Below, in pieces: positions 1 to 10,436 of a stretch of 64,000 nt of DNA. Location: positions 41,008,039 to 41,072,038 of the forward strand of contig OX465282.1 of NCBI GenBank assembly GCA_949987705.1, given 5' to 3'. Positions within the stretch are counted from its first letter, which is position 1, and every line of letters begins with the position of its first letter. The notes below the pieces were generated by a model, which saw only the letters and a list, made by a program, of their open reading frames with translations, searched no databases and was not told where the DNA came from. The translations under genes were made by a program, and so were the position numbers. Source of the DNA: Thereva unica (taxonomy: Eukaryota > Arthropoda > Insecta > Diptera > Therevidae).

Positions 1-249
1 TTACACGATGAAACACGAAACGAAATAAAGTTGCCTGCAATCGCTAATTCCCTTTTGGAGTTTCCTTAAAAACTTCATTGGTGTCTACATGAGTAAACTT
101 CTCAAACAACAACAAACCTGTAGCTGTCAAACTGTTTCGGCAAAGTTGCTTCCAAAAGTTTGTTGGCAAAATTTCATGTCCCCTCAAGCCCTCTCTCACT
201 CCTAGCCAAAGCTTGCTGGAAACTTTATTATTTGTGTTTCATCATGTAA
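1..249. mobile_element. MITE-like short TIR element, possibly cut by window start
   Basis: Bases 1-16 (TTACACGATGAAACAC) and 234-249 (GTGTTTCATCATGTAA) are inverted copies with one mismatch, enclosing about 217 bp of non-coding sequence. Downstream of it, from about 258, the sequence resembles the LINE 3' UTR at about 45573-45660. The element therefore probably sits in or beside the LINE 3' end. The left boundary and any target duplication cannot be checked because the window starts inside or at the element. Confidence 0.5.
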
Positions 250-377
250 AACGGGCCTAACACTATTACTAAGTAAAAACTATAACTAATCCTATCTAAG
301 CCCTAAGCTAATCGTTAAGTCAAAATTACAAGCTAAACTAGTCTATATCTAATAATTTAAAGGCGAATACGCAATAC

Positions 378-3085
378 TTAGTCGCCCAACAACCAGTACA
401 ATGAGTAGGTGTTGGCGGCATCTTTTTTGTCTCTTTCTGAGATTCTGGTACTGAACCTCAAGAGCTCCTGAACATTCCCATCCTCTTCAGTATAAGTATA
501 TCGCTTGTCACACGCCCTGCGATGCAAGTGGTAGAAGAGAGGCACCCCCGATCTATCTTGGACCAATCTTTTTGAATCCAAGTACACAAATGTCTCTGGA
601 GAAATAAAGCCGCGTTCACAACCTGTTTTGTGGTATCTCGCGTTCTGGTAGAACGCTCCCCGAATAAGAGGATTGTCCCTCTCCGTCGCTCTAGCAATAT
701 GACCTCGAATCAACTAGATTATGAAGTTGTCGATCCTATTAACAGATGCCCTATCGTAAAGAACATTGTTGGCGTGAAACTTCATGAAGACAGATTCAAA
801 TGTCCGATACAACCTTAAGCACGCCCGTAAGCATTGTCTTTCGAAAACCCGAAGCTTTTCCATTAAGGGAAATATGTTGAACCAGGGAGATATGTTGAAC
901 CACACTGGGCAGCCATAAGTTAAAATCGGTCTGACCAAGGCTTGGTAGCAGATCACCTTTACCCGTGAGCTTAGGTGTCTGCTGTAGAAAAGCCTTTTAG
1001 TCATGCGAAACGCCTTGTTTGCCTTGTCCAGAGCAGCACTTACATTTCTATTGAAATACAAGTACAGATCCAGCCAAAGCCCAAGGTATTTCACTTCCGA
1101 TTTCCTTTCTAATGCTTGTCCGGCAATGTGCGAAATTTTAAAAGTTTTCCAGCTCCTCTGTACATCGTAGGAAGCTCTTTTTAGAACAGTACGAAAGAGG
1201 ATCGATTCGCATTTGCTAACATTGATCTTCAACTTCGATTGTTTCGAAGTCACGTTGTAGGAGCGTCTGGATCACTCCAATCTTCGGCCCCGTCCTGTAT
1301 ACAATCAGGTCATCCGCATACGCTAAGGCGAATCGGAGTGAACTAATTAGGTCACTCGTAAAGATTTTAAATAAGAGCGGCGAGTTTACCGCACCCTGTT
1401 GCAGACCATTTTTAATGTCAAAGACCCTACTGGAAGTGAAGCTGCCACTTTTGACGACGAACTTCTTCTTTGAGATCATATTATGAATCGTATATAGCTG
1501 GGGTCCTGACATGCCAAGTCTGACCAGTTTGTAGAGAAGACCTTCGATCCATACTGTATCGAATACCTTCTCAAAATCGATCAGGCATGCTCCGGTAAAC
1601 TGGCCTTTCATGAAGTTCCAGTGCATGTCTGATACCAATTTCGACACGGCATGAATAGTGCTGCCCGGAATCCGAATTGGTTATCGGGAATTATCTTTTT
1701 TTCCTCAACCCATTTGGATAATGATCTGTTAATCACTATTTCAAACACCTTGCTGATATTCGGAAGCAAAGTAATTGACCGAAGATTAGCAGGGTTACTT
1801 TTATCTTTACCCTTTTTGGGTATTGGGTACACCACTGCCGTCTTCCAGTGTCCTGAAAAAATGGCGTTGTTTAACGCGTTGTTAAACAAGGTGGTGTATG
1901 TGTCTATTGCTACCAGAGGCAAATTATTTAGCACGATGTTTGGGATACCATCCACCCCGGAGAGATCAAGTTTTCTAATGAAAGTAGAATTTAGTTGTGC
2001 AGCAGGAATATCATTCGCTGGGCAGTATTCACTGAATTCGATGATTGATCGATTCTCAGATTTCCAAGCTTCAATTTCATTAGATATTCTGAAATGGTTC
2101 AGTAAGGCCCTATTCTCAAGGTCAAAATTCGCCCGAACACTGGTGTTCACCGAATAAATTCCCTGATAGTAGGACCCCACGAAATCCACCTTCTCCTCTG
2201 GTCCTCTATACAATAATTGTCATCTATGCGATTGATTTCTTCCGGATTCAAGCCCGCATACCTCAATAGCTCTTCGTTAGACCGAGTCCGAGGGATGCGC
2301 AACTTGTCTAATCGGTTATGGGTTTTGCTCCTAAAGATTTTATTTATCTGTGGGAACATGCTCGCTCTATTAGTTTGAATAGCACGAATCTTGTTGTTCC
2401 AATACAGATTCACAGAATGTGAGTATTGTTGTTTCAATAGATGTTGGAGATTTTTCATAACCGATTTAAGAGCTACTATCTCCGGACTCGTTCGGTCTCG
2501 AAACTGGCGGTGAAGGGCTTTCAGTCTCGTCGACTTTTGTATTTGTGCAGTGCGTCGATCGTTGCATTCCTGCAGCAGTCCGTGTTGTTCTTTTTTTTCG
2601 TTCTTGGTATAGTCTTATCCATCGTCTGTATGATGAGATTGTCCATATTTTTGAGATATGAATCAATCTCATTGTTGGTTAGATTCCTGGTCGTTGGAGG
2701 TAGCAGTCTGGTATTCTGTATTGCCCTTTCCATAGCCTTCTCGAATTTTGGCCAGTGCATCTTTTGGTATGCAAAAGGGTGCACTTCGCAATATTCCAGA
2801 AGTTCTACGTACTGTTGTACTGTTATTTCAAGTCCATAATGGTCGCTGTCGTAGGGCACTGTTGTTAAGCAGTTTGTTTCGTTCGTATTTATCCCTGGTT
2901 ATCAATCCGAGAATCTAGCAAGCATAAATCCAGAAACGACCCACCACCTGCGTATGATGGTATGTCTGTAGCGAGAAGATTAATTTTTCGCTGAATTCTG
3001 TTTTGGGCCAACCAGTCATTCAGTTGGTTGCCCCTGGTATTAGCTGTGTGGTTTCCCCATACCGCATGACGTGCGTTTGCTCTTG
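378..3085 (-). pseudogene. LINE copy 1 ORF2 (endonuclease remnant, reverse transcriptase), broken
   Basis: Pieces in order on the minus strand: C-terminal half of an AP-type endonuclease (from NARHAVWG near 3080 through SDH at about 2840); linker; RT domain with KGKDKSNPANLRSITLLPN (about 1800), motif A LIDFEKVFDTVW (about 1570), motif B GLQQGAVNSPLL (about 1400) and motif C YADD (about 1320); then the C-terminal region with CPVWFNIS (about 900) ending at a stop at 378. The endonuclease N-terminus with its Asn and Glu catalytic residues is missing, and at least four frame changes separate the pieces (near 2500, 2200, 1640 and 1250). It cannot encode a functional enzyme. Confidence 0.85.
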
Positions 3086-4145
3086 TCCGGACATTCACCT
3101 TGTTTGTGGTTATTATCACATTTGACGCACCTAAAAGCCATTTGGCAGTTAGCTGCGGCGTGACCAAACCTTTGGAACCTCATGCATTGGAGGATACCAG
3201 CTTTTTTGTTAATTTTCTCCCATGTGACGACGTGGAAGTTAACATATTTAATGGATTTTAAATTTTCCAGTCGACTGTCGGGAGTCAATTGGACGAGAAA
3301 GATAGGTAGATGCCTCTCAGAGGAGTGCGAATGGGCCGTGCTGAAGCGTTTGACGGCTGTAAATTTTAAATTTTCTATATTTAATGACTGTAGGTCATTC
3401 AGGAGCTCTTGCGGGTTAGAATCCGCATCGAGCCCTTTTAAGAGGGCGCTTTGCACCTTTTCACCTTTTGTGGTGAAAGTGAAAAATTGGGTATTCGCCC
3501 TTTCTAAGAAAATCTTCATTTTTTTAAAATCCTCTACACTACTTAAAACTAACGCATGCTTCGTCCCATTTAACCGCTTAATAAAATAGTTTGCGTGCTT
3601 GAGCACCTGTTTTGCTAACCTGATGGTATTCACCGGCTTTTGGTTGAAAATATTTATCGGTGGTATTTTCTCCTTTTTTGTTGTTGTTGTTGTTGGAGCT
3701 TTGTTGTCCGCTGCTGTGGTTGTTGTTGTTGGGGCATATTATTCTGCGTCAGCTGTTGTTGTTGCTTCGCCTCGAGCACTGCCGTTTTCGTCGCCTTTGT
3801 TTTGGGGAGTCTCGGAAAGTTTTTTTCTTTCAGCTCCTCAATAATTTGCTCGAGTCTGACCTCGTCCTCTATAGTTTCAGTGGCCAGTGTACTGAAACTG
3901 TTTCCTTGGCCTTTGTATTCTTGTAGGCCTGTGACGGAATCATATGGGGCCGTTGACCTAGACCCAGATGCTGCTGGCTGTTGCTCTTCTCTCCTTGCTT
4001 TTCGCTGCACAAGGTTAGGAACAGCTTTAATTTTACGGCGGCGCTTAGTGTTGCTGCGCACGCTATTATTGTCACTATCACTCGTGTTCATTGTTTTTAG
4101 TTTTTGGCTATAATTACTACTGGAATCACTATCACCAGCGATCAC
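3076..4145 (-). pseudogene. LINE copy 1 ORF1 (gag-like nucleic-acid-binding protein), broken
   Basis: The N-terminal part runs from an ATG at 4145 to a stop at 3654 (163 aa): charged, with a KRRRKIK basic patch and long glutamine runs near its end (the polyQ tract is encoded by the CAA/CAG-rich stretch at 3680-3760). The frame then changes and continues from about 3633, where a domain related to the Jockey gag pre-zinc-knuckle region (FHVVTWEKINKKAG) leads into knuckle cysteines CMRFQRFGHAAANC and CVKCDNNHKQGEC. After the second knuckle the reading frame runs into endonuclease sequence because of the internal deletion. In an active element this protein would coat element RNA and guide the RNP to chromatin. 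Confidence 0.8.
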
Positions 4146-4453
4146 TTAATCGGCGCATTTTGCACTTTTCATTTTGGTAGTGTCTACTGAAAGAGACATA
4201 TCACTTGTTTTGTGCACATGCTCTGCACTAATTTTAGTGTCCTTATCGTCACTTATGTCCTTTGTTTTTTTTATTTTATTTTTAAATAACACTTGTTTCG
4301 CACTGAGGTAAAATAATAGGTATTATTATGCACTACGCGCTTTAAATATAATTAATAATTGACACCGTCACACCGTTTATTTGTTTTAGACTTCTAGTCC
4401 GCAACGATAGTCTGTCTTCACCCAACGAGATTTCCAACCAGACTCCCGACCTA

Positions 4454-4548
4454 GCGCCTTCCCATTACTCCAAACACTAACTTGTAGAAATGTGGCAATA
4501 AACATATTTATTCATGCTTACGTAAAAAGGTACATTCCAATGCTAGAT
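4454..4548. repeat. Family A repeat, left fragment before Gypsy insertion
   Basis: The block from about CCTAGCGCCTTCCCATTACT to the Gypsy boundary matches 12668-12760 (plus orientation) and the reverse of 12080-12170. It resumes at 8361 after the Gypsy element: TGCTAGAT before the element joins ATGTATAAAG after it, as in the uninterrupted copy at 12757-12775. Its left edge is cut by the 5' end of LINE copy 1. Confidence 0.75.
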
Positions 4549-5040
4549 ATTGTTACGTTTTTACGGCTTAACGGATTCGTAGGATTAATTAAGGAATACA
4601 CTTTTTAATTATCCACACAATAATTTATTTATTACAAACCGAAACACAATTTAATTACAAACACAATTCTTACAGTTCACTATAATCACTTTAAATTTAA
4701 TAACTCGCACTATTATACCCTATCTATCGCTTTACAATTCACTTTTAAATCACCACTTTTCACTGTTCTCACTTTAGAACACTTTTATCGCCTTTCAAAT
4801 CAAAACTGACTCGATAGCGGCTGCCAGGCGCTTTTATATAGGCAGCTCCACCTTTGTCTACTTTCTGGAACCTTCGTTTTCTGGTTCCTTGTGGTATGTT
4901 CTTTCATTTCCTTAAGTTTCGACCAGCTTGAAGTTGTCTTCGCTTATCGCTCGTTAGTTTAGTACATAAATTCTTAGTTCAGACAACAACCGAAAATCGT
5001 TGATTCATCCTCTCGACAAACAGATGGCGCATAATCATCA
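4549..5040 (-). repeat. gypsy-1 3' LTR
   Basis: Direct repeat of 7869-8360. Differences seen by eye: near 4694 (atcact against atccct), near 4717 (ttatacc against ttaaacc), and two in the segment around 4880-4892. It lies downstream of the coding region on the minus strand, so it is the 3' LTR. Confidence 0.9.
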
Positions 5041-5058
5041 CATTGCCCCCTTCTTAGG
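5041..5058 (-). promoter_or_regulatory. gypsy-1 polypurine tract
   Basis: On the minus strand a purine-rich run AAGAAGGGGGCAATG lies immediately upstream of the 3' LTR start (TGATGATTATG). This is the expected position of the plus-strand DNA primer of an LTR retrotransposon. Confidence 0.65.
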
Positions 5059-6406
5059 ACTGTTCGTCCCGAACAGTTGTCCATCCTGGATCCAGCTGAT
5101 GATATGGGCACAGCCGGTCTATGTGCACAATCTTCTTCTTTGCTTTGGGTCCTTGTTGAATCCTGTAGACCACATCGTTAATTCGTGTTAGGATTTTATA
5201 GGGCCCCTCCCACTGACGCTGAAGTTTCGGAGACTTGCCTTTCCGTCTTCTAGGGTTGAACAGCCAAACGAGGTCACCTTCATGGAATCCGCTACAGTTT
5301 GCTCGGAGGTCGTACCTTGGTTTCATCCTGTCACTGGCCGTCTTAGGATTCTCCCTTGTGATTTTGTCAACTGAGGCTTCAAAGTGGTGTTGTCTTATTT
5401 CTCCTTTCGCTCTTACTCGAGGACCCTTGCTGCCGGCACAAGCTGTGCATTTGCGACACCAATTCGTAACATCCTCCCGCATGTGAAGCCAATAGAATCT
5501 CTCCTTTATTTTTGACAGAGTTTTGTTGACTCCCAAATGTTCTCCTGACGGGCTATTATGACACTCCTCAAGAATATCTGTTATTCCAGCACGAAGGACT
5601 AACACCTGCATTCGATGAGAGGTACCATCAGCTGTTTCCCATTTGCGCTTCAATACTCCTCCTTCGATATGCAATGAATCCCATTGGGCCCAATAGCTCT
5701 TCAGGATTTCACTTCTCTCTGCGATGTCTTTCCATTTAGGCTTCTCGTTGTGTTCTTTCCATGACAAAATCGCAGAAATTTCCGGGTCGTCGCGTTGCGC
5801 ATCTCGAATTCCTTGGTCCTCGTATTTTATGCTTGGCTCCGCAGTCGTCTTTTGACACTTTTCCTCAATACGCCAACGATACTTAAAACCTGGTTCGCAT
5901 GGTCGCCGGGACAGTGCAGTATCCATTGGAATTCCCCTGTTGCGGTGTTTCATACGCCAACGATACTTAAAACCTGGTTCGCATGGTCGCCGGGACAGTG
6001 CAGTATCCATTGGAATTCCCCTGTTGCGGTGTTTCATCATCAATTCTCCAAGGTCCAATAGTATTCCGTGTGTTGTCATAAAGTCCAAACCAAGAATACA
6101 CTCGTCTACTATGTCAGCTACCAGGAACGCATGTGTAAACTCAATGTCGCCAAGCACCACATCCATCATTGTCTCCCCATGTAATATCATTGGTTCTCCG
6201 GTTATAGTTTTCAGGATGTACTGGTCCGCGTTTTTTAGCCACTTTCTTCCAACCAAATCAGCCCTGATGACAGATCTTGAAGCGCCTGTATCCACTGTAA
6301 TTGTGTATTGCTCATCACCAACTTTCCCCTCGATTACAAGGATGTTGTTGCCACCCTGCAGTTGGGTGATGTTGATGACATCAGGGGTCTCAATTTTCCC
6401 CACCAA
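5054..6406 (-). CDS. gypsy-1 protease plus integrase ends, RT-less deletion derivative
   Basis: A 450-residue open frame. Residues about 25-120 are a retroviral-type aspartic protease with catalytic VDTGAS (about 38-43) and the ILGLDFM flap-distal motif. Then, with no RT or RNase H in between, comes the DALSRRPC-type linker (here TALSRRPC), present twice as an exact 28-codon tandem repeat, followed by the integrase HHCC zinc finger (HNSPSGEH ... CRKCTAC, about 275-320). The integrase DDE core is also missing; the frame goes straight to the C-terminal GPY/F-like module (LVWLFNPRRRKGKSP ... WEGPYKIL, about 380-420). Both deletions keep the frame open. It is in the same frame as gag upstream, separated by one stop and 24 nt. 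As it stands it could make only a protease and DNA-binding ends. Confidence 0.85.
   Translation of the reverse strand: MVGKIETPDVINITQLQGGNNILVIEGKVGDEQYTITVDTGASRSVIRADLVGRKWLKNADQYILKTITGEPMILHGETMMDVVLGDIEFTHAFLVADIVDECILGLDFMTTHGILLDLGELMMKHRNRGIPMDTALSRRPCEPGFKYRWRMKHRNRGIPMDTALSRRPCEPGFKYRWRIEEKCQKTTAEPSIKYEDQGIRDAQRDDPEISAILSWKEHNEKPKWKDIAERSEILKSYWAQWDSLHIEGGVLKRKWETADGTSHRMQVLVLRAGITDILEECHNSPSGEHLGVNKTLSKIKERFYWLHMREDVTNWCRKCTACAGSKGPRVRAKGEIRQHHFEASVDKITRENPKTASDRMKPRYDLRANCSGFHEGDLVWLFNPRRRKGKSPKLQRQWEGPYKILTRINDVVYRIQQGPKAKKKIVHIDRLCPYHQLDPGWTTVRDEQS
5871..6038. repeat. 84-bp in-frame tandem duplication in gypsy-1 pol
   Basis: The block starting CGCCAACGATACTT at 5871 is repeated from 5955 with no visible differences. 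The period is 84 bp, exactly 28 codons, so the reading frame survives. It lies at the junction where RT and RNase H were lost, and probably arose with or after that deletion. Confidence 0.9.
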
Positions 6407-6430
6407 CTCCCTCTCGGCGCTTTTCTGCGG

Positions 6431-7767
6431 TTATCCACATTTTCCGCAGCACTTTGAGCCATTCCTATTCCCTGGAGATTCCCTCCTTCGCTCTCGACAA
6501 CTGCTTTGTAGATGGCCCGGCTCACCACAATTCCAGCATCGTAGAAGACGACGTACTTCCGAGGTGTTGATTCTATGGCAAACGTTCTCAATCGTTTTGA
6601 TTCCCCTGAGGTGGACCGTATTCCTTGTTGCTTGCTTCTCTGCCTCGTATGCCAGAGCATATGCCAGAACTTCTGCTGTAGTCTTCTTTCCAGCCAATCT
6701 GGCCGCTTCTTGTAGGTTCCGGTCGGTAAATGAGTTAAGAAGAGCCTCTCTTGCTATTTCATTGATGTTGTCTTGACCAAAACTAGGATAAGCCAGATGC
6801 ACTAGCCTCTCGATATCGGCGCATAGCTGTTGTAATGTTTCTCCTGGCTTTTGAAGTCTATTGCGAAGTTGAAGTCGATAAACCTCTTGCATGTGCTGAT
6901 CACCGTAACGCATTTCTAGCACTTGAACTAAGAACCCGTAGCTGTTGCGATGTTCTGTTGGTATTGACTGCAATATTTCTGCTGCTGTGCCTCTTAGTGA
7001 CAACGTTAAGGCCGTTGCTTTCTCCTCCTCAGTCCAGAAATTGCCTGCTGCTGCTGCTTCGAATTGGAGCTTATAAGTAGACCATGGGCTTTGCCCGTCG
7101 AAAGTTGGAGGCTGCAATTTCCTAACTCCGATGACTTCGTGGGATGCCGTCCCTGGGTGGTGAATCTTTACCCTTTCTAGATCTGCTCTGACGGTTTCTA
7201 GTTCAATTTCGAGTTTTCCTAGATCATTCCTTACGTTTGCCTTGATAGAAGATTCGAGATTATCCAGGTCATTCCTTACATTTGCCTTGATGGAAGATTC
7301 GAGACTTTCCAGATCATTCCTTACATTTTCTTTCATGTTATCCAGCTTATTGTCGACACAAAGTGAGAATGATTCGATTTTCTGCTCCAACTGGCTCCTC
7401 TGTTCTTCCATCGACTCTTTGAGTTCTGCGATCGAACGTTCATGAACTACTGTTAACATTTTTTGTTCATCTTTTAACGCCGACACTTCCGCCTTGATCT
7501 CTGTTGTCGCTTCTCTCATATCTGCTGATGACCATTCTTGCGCTTCCTTCATCTCTGCCGAAGTTCTGCCATACTCACTGTCGCTTCTTCTGGCTCTGCT
7601 TCTACCTCGCCTTCAAACATGTAGGTTTCAGGATCCTTACCTTCGTTCACCATAGCTTCTCGAAGCAGGGCGGTTAGGGAACTTTTAGCCCCCACCGTTG
7701 ACAACGAGCGTTTACTTAATTCTTTTTTCAACTCTACAGTGCCCAAATCCACTAGCTTTCGACCCAT
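6431..7767 (-). pseudogene. gypsy-1 gag with N-terminal SAP-like region, frameshifted
   Basis: The first part (7767-7549, 72 aa) begins MGRKLVDLGTVELKKELSKR, which resembles a SAP-type helix-extended-helix DNA-binding motif, and ends in an acidic stretch. It then overlaps by 4 nt a second frame (7552-6431, 373 aa). That part has a long coiled-coil-like segment with an imperfect repeat of ESLESSIKANVRNDL units (about residues 75-110), a capsid-like region (PPTFDGQSPWSTYKLQFE, about 150-290) and one CCHC knuckle CWNCGEPGHLQSSC near residue 345. In relatives gag is one protein, so the 4-nt overlap is most simply a frameshift mutation, though translational coupling cannot be excluded. It ends at TAA (6433-6431), in frame with the protease ORF. 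Confidence 0.75.
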
Positions 7768-7851
7768 TTTATTAATAAGTCCTTATTTCTCACGCACAAA
7801 ATTTAAATTCCAATCACAATTATTGTTCAAGTTCACTTATCTCTTAATTAA

Positions 7852-7868
7852 TCCCACTTCTGACACCA
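7852..7868 (-). promoter_or_regulatory. gypsy-1 primer binding site
   Basis: On the minus strand TGGTGTCAGAAGTGGGA directly follows the 5' LTR end (…GTAACAAT). It begins with the TGG expected to pair with a tRNA 3' CCA end. I do not assign the tRNA. Confidence 0.6.
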
Positions 7869-8360
7869 ATTGTTACGTTTTTACGGCTTAACGGATTCGT
7901 AGGATTAATTAAGGAATACACTTTTTAATTATCCACACAATAATTTATTTATTACAAACCGAAACACAATTTAATTACAAACACAATTCTTACAGTTCAC
8001 TATAATCCCTTTAAATTTAATAACTCGCACTATTAAACCCTATCTATCGCTTTACAATTCACTTTTAAATCACCACTTTTCACTGTTCTCACTTTAGAAC
8101 ACTTTTATCGCCTTTCAAATCAAAACTGACTCGATAGCGGCTGCCAGGCGCTTTTATATAGGCAGCTCCACCTTTGTCTACTTTCTGGAACCTTCGTTTC
8201 CTGGTTCCTAGTGGTATGTTCTTTCATTTCCTTAAGTTTCGACCAGCTTGAAGTTGTCTTCGCTTATCGCTCGTTAGTTTAGTACATAAATTCTTAGTTC
8301 AGACAACAACCGAAAATCGTTGATTCATCCTCTCGACAAACAGATGGCGCATAATCATCA
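7869..8360 (-). repeat. gypsy-1 5' LTR
   Basis: Direct repeat of 4549-5040, adjacent to the primer binding site and upstream of gag on the minus strand. It contains a TATATAA-like stretch on the minus strand (gcttttatatagg on plus at about 8150-8162) that could be the promoter TATA element. Confidence 0.85.
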
Positions 8361-9006
8361 CGATATGTATAAAGTTTCGAAGGAAGTAAACTACTGAATT
8401 ATGACAACAGATTTTCTATTATTATGAAATGAATTTTGTATATTTTATGGAAATTGATAATCACAGGTAAAACGAAGAGTAATGTAATATTGCCATAGAT
8501 GGTGTTCACTATTCTTTGTCATAGATGGGGTGAAATCAAAATATATCAATTCGTTCAAATTTTTGCCGGGTAATTATTGGTGCTGGTCTCATTGCGAGGT
8601 GGGGGTACTTGTGTACGTGCACGTGCAAATATGCTATGGATAAACAGGTGCCTGTGTTTTGCAGTAGATGTTCTACATTTAAAGAAAAGTGAAGTGCGTG
8701 CGTGATTTTTTCTTTAAAAATAAAAAAAGTCACATTGAAGTGTAAATTAATACAAAAGGTGCGGTAAACCGAATTTTTAACAATAATATATGTATGTTTA
8801 AGTAAAATAATACACCTAATTCTGTTGTGCAAAGTGCATCACATTAGATTTGCTTCCAATGCAAAAGAAAAATGTTTAGCTTCGTTTTATATAGTGTTTA
8901 CATGTGTGATGTGCTTTTTTTCAATTTGACACATTCGAATTATTGGCCTCGATTCCCAGATCCGGCGGGTTGCAAGTGAGTGCGGATCAATCTCCACTTA
9001 ACATTG
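8361..9006. repeat. Family A repeat, central fragment
   Basis: Continues family A after the Gypsy insertion and aligns with 12765-13755 in the same orientation: GGTTAATTATTGG-type segment, the CCTCGATTCCCAGATCC motif at about 8948 and CAATCTCCACTTAA. Unlike the 13-kb copy it lacks the extra MITE (13345-13649). It is non-coding; the 98-codon minus frame across 8536-8832 has no recognisable domain. Confidence 0.75.
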
Positions 9007-9515
9007 TGATGATTTATGCGCCATCTGGTTGTCAAAAAGCATAATCAACGATTGTCGGTAACAACTCTGGGTGATGTCTGAACTAATGACTTATGTACAA
9101 AGCTAAAATTGGAACGAGCAATAAGTGAAGACAACTTCAAGTTTCTGGACGAAAAGAAACGAACATACCACTAGGCACTAGAAAAGGGACGCAGGTTCCA
9201 GAAGTTAGATAAAGGTGCAGCTGTGATATAAAAGCGGCTTGCAGGTGCTGAGAGAGTCAGTTTTTATTTGAAAGGCGATAAAAGTGTTCTAAAGTGAGAA
9301 CAGTGAAAAGTGGTGATTTAAAAGTGAAATATAAAGCGATAGATAGAATTTAATAGTGCGAGTTATTAAATTGAAAGTGATTAAAGTGAACTGTAAGAAT
9401 TGTGTTTATTGTTAAATTGTGTTTTGGTTTGTAATAAATAAATTTTGAGTAGATAATTAAAAAGTGTATTCCTTAATTAATCCTACGAATCCGTTAAGCC
9501 GTAAAAAGTAACAAT
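9007..9515 (+). repeat. Solo LTR related to gypsy-1, opposite orientation
   Basis: Begins TGATGATTTATGCGCCATCT and ends AAAAGTAACAAT, matching the gypsy-1 LTR in inverse orientation but clearly more diverged. There is no internal region, so it is a solo LTR left by LTR-LTR recombination. The host repeat reads CTTAACATTG before it and ATATATTG after it, against CTTAATATATTG uninterrupted at 13757. The exact duplication is therefore ambiguous (ATTG is the best candidate). Confidence 0.8.
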
Positions 9516-9605
9516 ATATTGTCGTCCAGTCTGAAGTGTTATTCAACAGAAAGAATACCATGAAAAAGCGTAATTAGTGGCTAGTCTCTAGGCACAACAT
9601 TCCAC
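9516..9605. repeat. Family A repeat, right terminal fragment
   Basis: Contains the family A terminus AGTGGCTAGTCTCTAGGCAC…CCACT, also found at 13816-13845 and inverted at 11669-11700. Confidence 0.75.
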
Positions 9606-10436
9606 TAGTTTTTTTATAGGATGCCTTGTTGAGTGAAGGGGAAAACAGGAGCTATGGCTATTGAAAAGCATCTGTTGACGGGCTCGTTCCTTGCGTAATC
9701 GGTACGGTGTGGATATTCCCTAAGTAGTTTAGTGTCGTGTGTGTCGAACTACATCATCGAATTTGATCCTGTCCGACAGAAACTGCACTTTAAGCTTTCC
9801 ACTTAGGACGTCAAAGGCAACGCAAGATTTGAGCAGTTTCTTCCTGCTAGATAACGCAGTGTTCTGTTAACGGCTTCAATAGATACTACATAAATTTACC
9901 ATGGTTCATTCATACCATTCCCAGACAACCCTCATGCAGTCTTGTACATCTAGATTGTTCCACGCAGGATTTTCCATAGGATCTTCTTCGATCGGTATCA
10001 TAAACATAGAATGAGCTGTTTTTGCTTATGTGAGTAAAGTTGCTGCAATTTCTGCTAATGACCCTGCTGCGGTATCCCTTTTATCTGCACGTATTTTAGC
10101 CAATATGAGATTAATTAAGAAGGTCATGCCAGTACCTTCCGGTTGGCATTAAAAATTCACCCATATTGATACTGTTGATGATGCGTTGATAGACTTATTT
10201 TTGTTTATTGTTTTACTTTGGTTCATTGTGTTAAATATATTCTCTGTTTAAATTACCTTCAAAAGTTATCAGTTTTAGCTTTTTCAAAAAAAAAAAGCTT
10301 ATACAGAGGCTCTGTCCGTCTGTCCGTCTAAAGCCTACTTTCTTCTCTGAAAGTACTGCAGATACAGACTTGGGAAATATCTCAAAATGTAGCTCTTGGT
10401 CAAAAGACCAAAAACTGAGAAAATGGTCTGGAGATT
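9606..10436. other. Unassigned interval
   Basis: About 0.8 kb with no open frame above about 70 codons. The 9660-10180 part has slightly higher GC and short minus-strand stretches that look coding-like but are broken by stops and match no family I recognise. It may be an old element. Confidence 0.4.

Larger units (their letters stand above)
258..4453 (-). mobile_element. Jockey-like LINE, copy 1, degenerate
   Basis: Read on the minus strand, this is a non-LTR retrotransposon with a gag-like ORF1 (about 4145-3090) followed by endonuclease, reverse transcriptase and C-terminal ORF2 pieces ending at 378. It aligns along its length with the longer copy at 45121-51104: 5' leaders (4390-4450 against 51035-51100) and 3' UTRs (about 258-376 against 45573-45680) are recognisably the same family. 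It is dead: several frameshifts, stops, and a deletion of roughly 0.9 kb near 3080 that fuses the ORF1 zinc-knuckle region to the middle of the endonuclease. Its 5' end abuts family A sequence near 4453. Clade assignment is from RT motifs only. Confidence 0.85.
4549..8360 (-). mobile_element. Non-autonomous Ty3/Gypsy element (gypsy-1) with two LTRs
   Basis: Two direct repeats of about 492 bp (4549-5040 and 7869-8360) flank an internal region with gag and protease/integrase-end coding on the minus strand. LTR ends read TGATGATTATG...GTAACAAT on the minus strand. The host repeat is interrupted at AGAT (4545-4548), with a candidate 4-bp duplication changed to CGAT at 8361-8364; an uninterrupted copy of the site is at 12763-12766. 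The LTRs differ at only about four positions by eye, implying a fairly recent insertion. RT, RNase H and the integrase catalytic core are deleted, so it must have been mobilised in trans. Total length 3.8 kb, against 5-7 kb for complete relatives. Confidence 0.9.

Noticed and set aside
3680..3760. Glutamine-rich repeat as a host polyQ gene
   Set aside because: It lies within LINE copy 1 ORF1, in frame with recognisable gag-like sequence.
5795..6776. Plus-strand ORFs opposite gypsy-1 pol (up to 278 codons)
   Set aside because: Shadows of the minus-strand gag and protease-integrase frames, including the shadow of the 84-bp duplication.
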